Below, piece by piece: positions 1 to 6,948 of a stretch of DNA of 7,895 nt. Position 1 is the stretch's first letter. Every line of letters starts with the position of its first letter. The notes under the pieces were generated by a model. That model was not told where the DNA came from. It did not search any database and was given only the letters and a program-made list of their open reading frames with translations. A program made the position numbers and the translations under genes. This DNA comes from Frankiales bacterium (GTDB lineage Bacteria > Actinomycetota > Actinomycetes > Mycobacteriales > SCTD01): assembly GCA_025464915.1 (NCBI GenBank), contig JAODNF010000465.1:1-7895 (forward strand), given 5' to 3'.

Positions 1-300
1 GGCCATCAACCCGCAGACCGGGGTCTTCTTGCCGAACGCCACGAAGTCGGGCTGCACGCCGAGCTTCTGGTAGGCCCAGGCCGTGCCCGTGAGGCCGCAC
101 CCGGTCTGGACCTCGTCGAGGACGAACAGGGATTCGTGCTCGTGGCAGAACGCCTGCATCGACTGCAGGAACTCCGGGCGGAAGTGGTGGTCGCCGCCCT
201 CGCCCTGGATCGGCTCCATCACGAAGCAGGCGATGTCGTGCGGGTGCTGCTCGAACGCCGCGCGCGCGGCCGCGATCGACACCCGCTCGGCCCCTTCGAC
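1..300 (-). CDS. lat: Lysine 6-aminotransferase, internal fragment of a second diverged copy (truncated at 300, runs off the left edge)
   Basis: Read on the minus strand this stretch has no stop and encodes about 100 residues from the middle of a PLP-dependent class III aminotransferase. Visible blocks include HPHDIACFVMEPIQGEGGD, FVLDEVQTGCGLTG and VAFGKKT. The Lys pair at 25-30 includes the expected PLP Schiff-base lysine, and the Asp of LDEVQ is the expected ligand of the PLP ring nitrogen. By hand count it is about 86% identical in protein to the plus-strand lat fragment that begins at 301, with no indel. Many differences are third-position or conservative, so it looks like a functional homologue and not decay. 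Coding homology reaches the join at 300/301 and then stops: the N-terminal half (about 210 residues in the M. tuberculosis enzyme) is absent. The rest of the C-terminus would lie left of the window. The fragment cannot be functional as arranged here. A chimeric join is the simplest explanation. Confidence 0.8.
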
Positions 301-600
301 GTCGCGGCGCGCGAGACCGACGCGCTGGCCGCCGCGCGGGCCGCCTTCGAGGCGCACCCCCACGACATCGCCTGCTTCGTCATGGAGCCGATCCAGGGCG
401 AGGGCGGCGACCACCACTTCCGTCCGCAGTTCCTGCAGGCGATGCAGGCGCTCTGCCACGAGTTCGACGCCCTGTTCGTCCTCGACGAGGTGCAGACCGG
501 CTGCGGGCTCACCGGCACGGCCTGGGCCTTCCAGCAGCTCGGCGTTCAGCCCGACGTCGTCGCGTTCGGCAAGAAGACCCAGGTGTGCGGCGTGATGGCC
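1..600. repeat. Diverged 300-bp inverted repeat with no spacer, centred at 300/301
   Basis: Every base i in 1-300 aligns with the complement of base 601-i. My hand alignment gives about 258 of 300 matching bases with no gap, and about 90% once the 30 bases nearest the centre are left out. The longest perfect match is 41 bases (179-219 against 382-422). Both arms encode the same part of lysine 6-aminotransferase in opposite directions, and mismatches follow codon structure. The centre is the 8-base palindrome CGACGTCG (297-304), whose GACGTC reads Asp-Val in both coding frames. The structure is seen directly; its origin (assembly or amplification chimera, or real inverted duplication) is inference. 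Confidence 0.9.
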
Positions 601-1050
601 GGCGGTCGCGTCGACGAGGTCGCTGACAACGTCTTCGCCGTCTCCTCCCGGATCAACTCCACGTGGGGCGGCTCGCTCGTCGACATGGTCCGGGCGCGCC
701 GCATCCTGGAGGTGATGGAGGCGGACGGCCTCATCGCCCGCGCAGCCGTAGCCGGGGAGCACCTGCTGTCGCTGCTGCGCGACCTGGGCCTGCGGCACGC
801 GGCTGTCTCCGACGTGCGCGGTCGTGGTCTGATGTGCGCGTTCTCCTTGCCCAGCAAAGAGATCCGCGATGCGGTGCTGACGTCGCTGCGCGAGGACGAG
901 AAGGTCCTCCTGCTCGGCTGCGGCGCCCGCAGCATCCGCTTCCGCCCCGCCCTCACGGTCAGCCCGGACGAGCTCGCCACCGGCGTCTCCGCCCTCGACC
1001 GAGTCCTCACCGCAGTTCTCAGCGCAGTCCTCCCGGAGACCCTCACGTGA
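298..1050 (+). CDS. lat: L-lysine 6-aminotransferase, C-terminal 250 residues (5'-truncated)
   Basis: This enzyme transfers the epsilon-amino group of L-lysine to 2-oxoglutarate. The product is 2-aminoadipate 6-semialdehyde, which cyclises to piperideine-6-carboxylate. The fragment matches the M. tuberculosis LAT (Rv3290c, about 449 aa) from roughly residue 210 to the end. Seen in order: DIACFVMEPIQGEGGDHHF, LFVLDEVQTGCGLTGTAWA, VAFGKKTQVCGVMAG (lysines at 571-576, one being the PLP lysine), RRVDEVADNVF-like and STWGG blocks, RGRGLMCAFSLP, and a C-terminal RFRPALTVS. The strong family match starts only after the Asp-Val at 298-303. The open frame does extend left to an ATG at 136, but residues encoded there are the antisense of the minus-strand lat fragment, so that start is rejected and the true start is not in the window. 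The stop TGA overlaps the GTG of the aldehyde dehydrogenase, as expected for a coupled lysine-catabolic operon. Confidence 0.9.
   Translation, partial: DVAARETDALAAARAAFEAHPHDIACFVMEPIQGEGGDHHFRPQFLQAMQALCHEFDALFVLDEVQTGCGLTGTAWAFQQLGVQPDVVAFGKKTQVCGVMAGGRVDEVADNVFAVSSRINSTWGGSLVDMVRARRILEVMEADGLIARAAVAGEHLLSLLRDLGLRHAAVSDVRGRGLMCAFSLPSKEIRDAVLTSLREDEKVLLLGCGARSIRFRPALTVSPDELATGVSALDRVLTAVLSAVLPETLT
1035..1038 (+). promoter_or_regulatory. Ribosome binding site for the aldehyde dehydrogenase
   Basis: GGAG lies inside the last codons of lat, 8 bases upstream of the GTG at 1047. It supports GTG 1047 as the start, in preference to upstream in-frame codons reaching back to 663, and fits translation coupled to lat. 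Confidence 0.6.
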
Positions 1051-2585
1051 TCACCTCCCTCATCGCCGGCGACGCCGTCGTCGGCGCCGCCGGCATGCTC
1101 ACCTCCACGAACCCCGCGCAGCTCGACGACGTCGTCGCCGAGGTCTCGATGGCCTCGGCGGAGCAGGTCGTTGACGCCTTCCGCGCAGCGAAGGCCGCGC
1201 AGGGCGCCTGGGCCGACACCCCTGCCCCGGTACGTGGCCGCGTCATCGCGCAGGTCGGGCGACTGGTGGAGGCCAACAAGGACGCCCTGGCAGCGCTCGT
1301 GACCCGCGAGGTCGGCAAGCCGCGCGCGGAGGCGCTCGGCGAGGTGCAGGAGATCATCGACACCTGCGACTTCTTCCTCGGTGAGGGGCGCCGGCTCTAC
1401 GGGCACACGGTGCCCTCGGAGATGCGCGACAAGCAGCTGTTCACCTTCCGGGTGCCGGTCGGCGTCGCCGGGATCATCACCGCGGGCAACTTCCCCGTGG
1501 CCGTGCCCTCCTGGTACCTCGTCCCCGCGCTGCTCTGCGGCAACGCGGTCGTCTGGAAGCCGGCGGACTACAGCTCGGCCCTCGGGGACGCGCTCACCAG
1601 GCTCTTCGTGGCAGGTGGCGTCCCCGCCGGCGTCCTCAACACGGTGCACGCCGACGGCCCGACCACCTTCGAGGGGCTGTCCCGCGCCCTCGAGCAGGGC
1701 CTCGTGCAGAAGGTCGGGTTCACCGGCTCGTCGGAGGTCGGTGCCCAGATCGGCGCCCTGTGCGGAAAGCACCTGCAGTCCCCCTGCCTCGAGCTCGGCG
1801 GCAAGAACCCGCTCGTGGTCATGCCCGACGCCGATCTCGACCTCGCCGCTGAGGGTGCCCTCTTCAGCGGCTTCGGGACGGCCGGCCAGCGGTGCACGTC
1901 GCTCGGCGTCGCCATCGTCCACGACGACGTCTACGACGCGTTCCTGGAGAAGTTCGTCACGCGGGTCGAGGAGGCCGTCCTCGGCGACCCCACCGGGGAC
2001 GTGCTCTACGGGCCGATGCTGTCGGAGCGGTTCCTGACCGGCTTCTCCACCTGGCTCGACAAGATCCAGCCCCATCACTCGGTGCACGGCTCCACCGGGG
2101 TCGGCCAGATCACCGCGGACAACCCGCGGAGCGGCTTCGTCGGCGACCCCGCGGCAGGAGTCTTCGCGCACCCGACGATCGTCAGCGGTGTCACCAAGGA
2201 CGACGCGCTCTACCAGAACGAGACGTTCGGCCCGCTGGTCTCCGTGATGCGGTTCAGCGACTTCGACGAGGCGGTCGATCTCGCGAACAGCCACGGCTAC
2301 GGGCTGTCGTCCGCGATCTACACGACCAACCCGACGACCGTCTTCCAGTTCCGACAGCGGGTCTCTGCCGGCATGCTCAGCGTCAACACCTCGACGTCGG
2401 GCGCCGAGGCGCACCTGCCGTTCGGTGGCAACGGCAAGAGCGGCAACGGCTCCCGTCAGTCGGGGGTCTGGGTCCTCGACCAGTTCACCCGGTGGCAGTC
2501 GATGAACTGGGACTACGCGGGCAAGCTGCAGAAGGCCCAGATGGACACCGAGGAGTCCGGGTACGACGAGGGCTTCCGCCTCTAG
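1047..2585 (+). CDS. Aldehyde dehydrogenase, probable 2-aminoadipate-semialdehyde / piperideine-6-carboxylate dehydrogenase
   Basis: This 512-residue NAD(P)-dependent aldehyde dehydrogenase would oxidise the LAT product to L-2-aminoadipate in the cytosol. The fold and active site are complete: TAGNFP with N148, WKPAD with K171 (cofactor), the FTGSSEVG Rossmann turn near 225-232, the general base E249 in CLELGGKNP, the nucleophile C283 in GTAGQRCTS, and NETFGP at 391-396. The start is GTG 1047. It is chosen because GTGA overlaps the lat stop, GGAG lies 8 bases upstream, and the protein then begins with a normal short ALDH leader. The substrate is inferred from adjacency and coupling to lat; the sequence alone fits a broad ALDH group. 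Its C-terminal end (AEAHLPFGGNGKSGNG, then an Asp/Glu-rich tail) does not resemble the animal antiquitin (ALDH7A1) tail as I recall it, so an AmaB-like name would be by role and not by clear orthology. It ends 10 bases from the stop of the convergent ThDP enzyme. Confidence 0.85.
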   Translation: MITSLIAGDAVVGAAGMLTSTNPAQLDDVVAEVSMASAEQVVDAFRAAKAAQGAWADTPAPVRGRVIAQVGRLVEANKDALAALVTREVGKPRAEALGEVQEIIDTCDFFLGEGRRLYGHTVPSEMRDKQLFTFRVPVGVAGIITAGNFPVAVPSWYLVPALLCGNAVVWKPADYSSALGDALTRLFVAGGVPAGVLNTVHADGPTTFEGLSRALEQGLVQKVGFTGSSEVGAQIGALCGKHLQSPCLELGGKNPLVVMPDADLDLAAEGALFSGFGTAGQRCTSLGVAIVHDDVYDAFLEKFVTRVEEAVLGDPTGDVLYGPMLSERFLTGFSTWLDKIQPHHSVHGSTGVGQITADNPRSGFVGDPAAGVFAHPTIVSGVTKDDALYQNETFGPLVSVMRFSDFDEAVDLANSHGYGLSSAIYTTNPTTVFQFRQRVSAGMLSVNTSTSGAEAHLPFGGNGKSGNGSRQSGVWVLDQFTRWQSMNWDYAGKLQKAQMDTEESGYDEGFRL

Positions 2586-2595
2586 CGGGCCTGAC

Positions 2596-4161
2596 TCAGG
2601 CGCGGTACCAGCGGGGGCTGGTGTTGGGCGGCGGGGTGTACGACGCCTTGAGCACGAGCAGGGACGGCCTCCTGCTCGCGATCCCTTGCGCCACAGCCGA
2701 TCCGAGCTCGTCGACGGTGACCTCGCGGGCCTCGACCCGGAAGGCCTTCGCGAGGGCGACGAAGTCGGGCGGCTCGAGGTCGCAGCCGATCGGCTGCTCC
2801 CCGTCCTTGGCGAAGTCGTAGGCGAGCATCCCGTAGCCGCCGTCGTCGACGAGGACGGTGGTCAGCGGGATCTGCTCCTGGGCGACGGTCGCCAGGTCAC
2901 CGCACGCGAACAGGAACCCACCGTCGCCGACCAGGGCGACCGCCGGTCGTCGGGACAGCGCGGCCCCGATGCCGGCGGGGAAGCCGAACCCCAGGGTGCC
3001 CCAGCCGACTGGGTAGGCCAGGCCCCTCGGGCGCCCGACGCGACCGAAGCCGCCGAACCAGTACCCCGGTACGCACATGTCGGCGACCACGACCGTGTCG
3101 TCGGTGAGGCCGCTCTCGAAGGCGTCGAGGAAGGCCGTCTCGGGACCGGCGTAGAGCTCGCGTCCCGCCGGCCGCGTGAACCACGGCTCCCGCTGGGGGG
3201 CCTGCTCCAGCAGCACGGACAGACCCGCGACGGCGTCCATCGCGAGGTGCACGTCCGGCTCGAGGTTCACCGGGTGCTCGAGGTCGACGGTCACGACCCA
3301 GGGTGGCCGCGGCTGCCGGAAGCCCTGGGTGTTCATGCCGTCGAGGTCGGAGCCGATGACGACGACGAGGTCCGCTGCATCCCACAGGTCGCCGGCCTCC
3401 TTGGCGTGCGGTGGCAGCGGCACGAGGTACGGGTCGTCGGGGGGCAGCAGGCCGCGGCCGCCGTACGACGTCAGCAGGGGGGCGCCGAGCGTGCGGCACA
3501 ACGAGGCGACCAGCGGGCCTGCCTCGGAGGCCGTGGCGCCGCCGCCTGCCCACACGAGGGGTCGCTCGAACGGGTGCGGGAACGCGACCCGGTCGGGGAG
3601 GAACCCGCGGGTCGGCGGGACGTGCGTCTCGGGCACGGGCGCCGGTACCTGGGCGCTCAGCAGGTCGGTGGGGACCTCGACGTAGACGGGCCGGCGCGGG
3701 TGCAGCATGGCCAGCCGCCCGGCGCGGACGACGACGTCGTGCAGGTCCTCGGCCCGCTCGACCCGGACCTGCGCCTTGGTCACGGGTCGGAAGAAGCTCG
3801 CCTGGTCGGTCGTCTCGTGCAGCACACCCCGGAACACTCCCGGACGGCGCGAGGTCGTCGGGACGTCGGTGGCGATGACGAGCATCGGGGTGTGGCAGGA
3901 CCAGGCCTCGCCGACCGCGGTCACGACGTTCGATGCGCCAGGTCCGGTGGTGGTCAGCGCGACCCCGAGCCTTCCGGTCGATCGCGCGTACCCGTCGGCG
4001 GCGTAGCCGGCCGTCTGCTCGTGCCGCACACCAACCAGTCGTACGCCGCTGCCAGGGAAGCCCTTCCACGCGGCGAGGTTGTGCACGCCCGGTAGGCCGA
4101 AGGCGACGTCGACGCCGAGCTCCCTGAGCCCGGCGACGAGCGCTGCTCCCCCGCTGATCAC
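2596..4161 (-). CDS. ThDP-dependent enzyme of the acetolactate synthase / 2-oxoacid decarboxylase superfamily
   Basis: This 521-residue cytosolic enzyme has the usual three domains: an N-terminal pyrimidine-binding domain (about 1-165), a central domain (about 185-320, with VVVIGSDLD) and a C-terminal diphosphate-binding domain (about 345-505). The cofactor-activating glutamate is E48 in GVRHEQTAGYAADGYAR. The diphosphate/Mg motif starts at GDG 412-414 and ends at DDGGYG. Here D440 occupies the position where the family normally has the Mg-binding Asn, and D439 replaces the preceding Asn. The start GTG (4161-4159) overlaps the TGA of the CoA-transferase gene as GTGA, and no good ribosome site is visible, which fits coupling. 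The LHETTDQ stretch after the first domain resembles, from memory, 2-oxoacid decarboxylases more than biosynthetic acetolactate synthase. It also lacks the YEEMDQ-like stretch of oxalyl-CoA decarboxylase. The linked CoA-transferase and transporter argue for catabolism, not branched-chain synthesis. The substrate is unknown. Confidence 0.85.
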   Translation of the reverse strand: MISGGAALVAGLRELGVDVAFGLPGVHNLAAWKGFPGSGVRLVGVRHEQTAGYAADGYARSTGRLGVALTTTGPGASNVVTAVGEAWSCHTPMLVIATDVPTTSRRPGVFRGVLHETTDQASFFRPVTKAQVRVERAEDLHDVVVRAGRLAMLHPRRPVYVEVPTDLLSAQVPAPVPETHVPPTRGFLPDRVAFPHPFERPLVWAGGGATASEAGPLVASLCRTLGAPLLTSYGGRGLLPPDDPYLVPLPPHAKEAGDLWDAADLVVVIGSDLDGMNTQGFRQPRPPWVVTVDLEHPVNLEPDVHLAMDAVAGLSVLLEQAPQREPWFTRPAGRELYAGPETAFLDAFESGLTDDTVVVADMCVPGYWFGGFGRVGRPRGLAYPVGWGTLGFGFPAGIGAALSRRPAVALVGDGGFLFACGDLATVAQEQIPLTTVLVDDGGYGMLAYDFAKDGEQPIGCDLEPPDFVALAKAFRVEAREVTVDELGSAVAQGIASRRPSLLVLKASYTPPPNTSPRWYRA

Positions 4162-5354
4162 GCTGTCAGCCCGGCGATCTGGTCCGCGGACAGACCGAGG
4201 GAGGTGAGCACCTCGTCAGTGTGCTGGCCCAGGGTCGGCGGCGCGGTGCGGACGCGCGGGCGGATCCCGTCGAGCCGGTACGGCGAGCCGACCAGGGTCA
4301 CGGCACCTGCAGGGTGCGGCAGCGTCTGCAGTTGCCCCGTGGCGACGAGCTGCGGGTCCGTCGGCAGCTGGCCGAGGTCCTGCACGGCGGCGCACGGAAC
4401 CCCGTGCTCGGCGAGGACGCTGACCCACTCGCGGGCGGTCCTGGCGGCCAGCGCGGTCTCGAGCGCCAGGGTCATGGCGGCGCGATCTGCGAGGCGCCCG
4501 GCGTTCGTCGCCCACCCCGCGAGGGGCACGATGCCCAGAGCCGTGCAGAGGTCCGCGAACTGGCCGTCGTTGCCCGCTCCGATCACCAGTGGGGTGTCCG
4601 CGCAGCGCAGCGGGCCGTAGGGCGCGAGGTTCGGGTGCGTGTTGCCGATCGGGCCGGGCACGACACCGCCGATCAGGGCGTTGCTGGCCTGGTTGACCAG
4701 CGTGGCGACAGCCGTCTCGAGCAGACCCACCTCGATCTGCAGCGGCCTTCGGCTCACCAGACCCGCCACCGCACCCACGGCGGCGTAGAGCCCCGTGACC
4801 ACGTCGGCGATCGCGATGCCCGACCGGGTCGGCTCCGTGGTGCCCGTGACGGACATCAGGCCGCTCCGCGCCTGGGCCATCACGTCGTACCCGGGCTTGT
4901 CCCCGTCCGGGCCGTCACCGCCGGCGCCGCGCACGCTGACCCAGACGGCAGTGCCCTTGTCCCGCAGGCGATCCAGCCCGAACGCGGTGAAGTGGCGGGG
5001 CAGGAAGTTCTCGACGACGACGTCGGCCTCCTCGGCCAGCCGGCAGACCACGGCCAGGCCGGCGGAGGTCGTGAGGTCGAGGCACAGGGAGCGGCGGTCG
5101 CGGTTGACGCTGAAGAAGTACGCGGCATCGTCGCCGTGGAACGGAGGGCCCCAGTGCCGGGTGTCATCCCCGACACCGGGCCGTTCGACCTTGACCACGT
5201 CCGCTCCGAGGTCGGCCAGCACCATGCAGCAGTAGGGACCGGCCAGGACTCGCGAGAGGTCGAGGACCTTCACGCCTGACAGGGGTCCCGTGAAGGGGCC
5301 GGTCGCAGGACACCCGGGGCCTGCCGCCAGGGCGTCGGTCAGGTCGCGGGGCAC
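4158..5354 (-). CDS. CaiB/BaiF family (class III) CoA-transferase
   Basis: This 398-residue CoA-transferase family III protein moves CoA between carboxylic acids through an aspartyl-CoA thioester. The N-terminal signature PLSGVKVLDLSRVLAGPYC (24-42) is followed by LADLGADVVKVERP, the NRDRRSLCLDL block and the ENFLP block. The expected catalytic Asp is D157 in PGYDVMAQARSGLMSVTG. The glycine loop that closes over the active site appears as GNDGQF (261-266). That form recalls dicarboxylate transferases of the glutarate/citramalate type more than the GGGGQ loop of formyl-CoA:oxalate transferase (from memory). The stretch before LLETAVATLVNQ reads RRPLQIEVG and lacks the usual TGRGQ segment, a small deletion in a surface loop. 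The GTG start (5354-5352) has a weak TAGG site upstream and lies 16 bases after the MFS stop. The stop overlaps the start of the ThDP enzyme. The substrate pair is not determined. Confidence 0.87.
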   Translation of the reverse strand: MPRDLTDALAAGPGCPATGPFTGPLSGVKVLDLSRVLAGPYCCMVLADLGADVVKVERPGVGDDTRHWGPPFHGDDAAYFFSVNRDRRSLCLDLTTSAGLAVVCRLAEEADVVVENFLPRHFTAFGLDRLRDKGTAVWVSVRGAGGDGPDGDKPGYDVMAQARSGLMSVTGTTEPTRSGIAIADVVTGLYAAVGAVAGLVSRRPLQIEVGLLETAVATLVNQASNALIGGVVPGPIGNTHPNLAPYGPLRCADTPLVIGAGNDGQFADLCTALGIVPLAGWATNAGRLADRAAMTLALETALAARTAREWVSVLAEHGVPCAAVQDLGQLPTDPQLVATGQLQTLPHPAGAVTLVGSPYRLDGIRPRVRTAPPTLGQHTDEVLTSLGLSADQIAGLTA

Positions 5355-5370
5355 CGGACCAACCTACTGA

Positions 5371-6900
5371 TCAGGAGAGGCTGATGCGCTCCTCGATGGG
5401 GTCCTTGGACCGGGGCCCCGCGGGGTAGGCAGGGACCAGGCGCTTCACCGACGACAGCGGCTCCGCGACGTCCTCCAGCGACTTGCCCTCGGCGTTGACG
5501 CCCAGCACCCACGCGACCACACCACCGACGGCCATCACCACGGCACCGAGCAGGTACCCGAGGAACAGCCGGGTGCTGTCCTTGCCGTCGCCGACGAGCG
5601 AGCCGTAGATGACCGGCCCGAGCGAGCCGAAGCCCTGCGCGATGGCGAAGAACACCGCGATCGCCTTGGCACGCACCTCGATCGGGAAGATCTCGGACAC
5701 CGTGAGGTAGGCGGCCGAGGCACCGGCGCTCGCGAAGAAGAAGACGACCGACCAGGCGACCGTCTGCGTGACGGCAGTGAGCGCCCCGGCCTGGAACAGG
5801 ACAGCGGTGATGCCGAGCAGCAAGGACGAGAGCAGGTAGGTGCCCGCGATCATCCGCCGGCGGCCAAGGCTGTCGAACAGGTGCCCGAGGAGCAGCGGCC
5901 CGGCGAGGTTGCCCACGGCGAAGGCGATGAAGTAGTACGGCAGACCGCTGTCAGAGACGCCGTAGAACTGCTTCAGCACCAGGCCGGAGGTGAAGAAGAT
6001 GGCGTTGTAGAGGAACGACTGCGTGATCATCAGGGTGGCGCCCAGGGTGGCCCGGCGCGGCATCTCCTGGAACAGCACCCTGACCAGGTGCGCGTACCCG
6101 AGGTCGGAGGTCGGGGAGATCTCGATGGCCTTGGTCTCGTCGACCTTCGGCAGGTCACCCTCCTTCTCGGAGACCCAGCGCTCCATACGCGCGATCTGCT
6201 GCTCGGCCTCGTCCTCCCGGCCCTTCATCATCAGCCAACGCGGGCTCTCGGGGAGGTTGCGGCGGACCAGCAGGATGACCAGTCCGAGCACCGGGCCGAT
6301 GAGGAAGCCGAGCCGCCAGGCCGTGCCTTCGGCGACGTTGTCGAAGATGACGAGCTGGGCGACGGTCGCGAGCATGGCGCCGCCCCAGTAGGTGCCGTTG
6401 ACGGCGATGTCGACGCGGCCGCGGAAGCGGGCCGGCATCATCTCGTCGATCGCCGAGTTGATGGCGGCGTACTCGCCTCCGATGCCGATGCCGGCGACGA
6501 ACCTGGTGAGGTACAGGTACGTCACCCAGCCGGGCCCGCTGCCGTTGGTGAAGGCGGTCAGGCCACTGCCCACGAGGTAGATGCCGAGCGTGACCATGAA
6601 CAGGTTCCGGCGGCCGAGGCGGTCGGAGAGCTTGCCGAAGGCCAAGGCCCCGACGACCTCGCCCGCGAGGTAGACCGAGGCCACCGCCCCGACGGCGGTG
6701 CCGGACAGTCCCAGTGTCGCCTTGTCGGTCAGCGTCGGTACGACGATGGCGGCGATCTGGATCTCGAGGCCGTCCAGGACCCACGCGACGCCGAGCGCGA
6801 CGACCATCCTGGTGAAGAACGGTGACCACGGAAGGCGGTCGATGCGGGCGGGGATGAGGGAGCGAATCGTCCCTGTGGTGGGTGCTGACGCCGTTGTCAT
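5371..6900 (-). CDS. MFS transporter, metabolite:proton symporter type
   Basis: This 509-residue inner-membrane major facilitator has about 12 hydrophobic segments, a 30-residue cytoplasmic N-terminus and a polar C-terminal tail from about 470. Motif A is seen as GKLSDRLGRR (89-98) and is repeated in the second half as GHLFDSLGRR (339-348). After TM6 comes PESPRWLMMKGR (217-228), shared by sugar porters and organic-acid symporters, then a charged central loop of about 55 residues. TM1 carries an acidic pair in LDGLEIQ (D43, E46), reminiscent of the DGxD motif of aromatic/dicarboxylic acid:H+ symporters, and E143 sits in GIGGEYAA. It is the first gene of a minus-strand operon with the CoA-transferase and ThDP enzyme. 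It therefore probably imports their carboxylate substrate; that link is inference. ATG 6900 is chosen because it gives a normal MFS N-terminus and follows an AGAAGGG site (6920-6914), though the spacing of 13 bases is long. Confidence 0.88.
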   Translation of the reverse strand: MTTASAPTTGTIRSLIPARIDRLPWSPFFTRMVVALGVAWVLDGLEIQIAAIVVPTLTDKATLGLSGTAVGAVASVYLAGEVVGALAFGKLSDRLGRRNLFMVTLGIYLVGSGLTAFTNGSGPGWVTYLYLTRFVAGIGIGGEYAAINSAIDEMMPARFRGRVDIAVNGTYWGGAMLATVAQLVIFDNVAEGTAWRLGFLIGPVLGLVILLVRRNLPESPRWLMMKGREDEAEQQIARMERWVSEKEGDLPKVDETKAIEISPTSDLGYAHLVRVLFQEMPRRATLGATLMITQSFLYNAIFFTSGLVLKQFYGVSDSGLPYYFIAFAVGNLAGPLLLGHLFDSLGRRRMIAGTYLLSSLLLGITAVLFQAGALTAVTQTVAWSVVFFFASAGASAAYLTVSEIFPIEVRAKAIAVFFAIAQGFGSLGPVIYGSLVGDGKDSTRLFLGYLLGAVVMAVGGVVAWVLGVNAEGKSLEDVAEPLSSVKRLVPAYPAGPRSKDPIEERISLS

Positions 6901-6948
6901 GACCGGTCACGTACCCTTCTGCGATCCGAGGGAACCTAGGCTGATCGC
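6901..6948. promoter_or_regulatory. Divergent intergenic region with candidate back-to-back -10 elements
   Basis: This is the only spacer between the MFS gene (minus) and the F420-dependent reductase (plus), so both promoters should lie here. The palindrome CCTAGG (6935-6940) supplies a TANNNT -10 on each strand: TAGGCT on plus (6937-6942) and TAGGTT on minus (6938-6933). On plus, the -10 ends 6 bases before GTG 6949, the spacing expected of a leaderless transcript, and no Shine-Dalgarno site is present. On minus, transcription would begin about 25 bases before ATG 6900. No convincing -35 hexamer is seen on either strand. GACCGGTC (6901-6908) is a further 8-base palindrome that could be an operator. 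All of this is prediction from pattern. Confidence 0.4.

Noticed and set aside
136..300. Upstream extension of the plus-strand lat frame to an ATG at 136
   Set aside because: The translated residues are the antisense of the minus-strand lat fragment and do not match the aminotransferase N-terminus.
546..2414. 622-codon open frame on minus, antisense to lat and the aldehyde dehydrogenase
   Set aside because: It has an Arg/Gly/Asp-rich composition with no recognisable domain, and lies opposite two well-supported genes. Long antisense frames are common at this G+C content.
2589..2601. GCCTG-ACT-CAGGC hairpin between the convergent aldehyde dehydrogenase and ThDP genes as a bidirectional terminator
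   Set aside because: The stem is only 5 base pairs, has no T-tract on either strand and runs into the ThDP stop codon; too weak to call.
2686..4095. 469-codon open frame on plus, antisense to the ThDP enzyme
   Set aside because: Composition is low in complexity and rich in Gly, Arg and Asp, with no family features. It is a shadow of the ThDP enzyme gene.
4221..5279. 352-codon open frame on plus, antisense to the CoA-transferase
   Set aside because: It shows the same shadow composition, and the minus-strand frame has clear CoA-transferase motifs.
2596..6900. Oxalate catabolism cassette (oxc-frc-carrier)
   Set aside because: Gene types match, but the ThDP enzyme lacks the oxalyl-CoA decarboxylase YEEMDQ-like segment and the CoA-transferase has GNDGQF in place of the formyl-CoA transferase GGGGQ loop. 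It is kept only as an alternative hypothesis.
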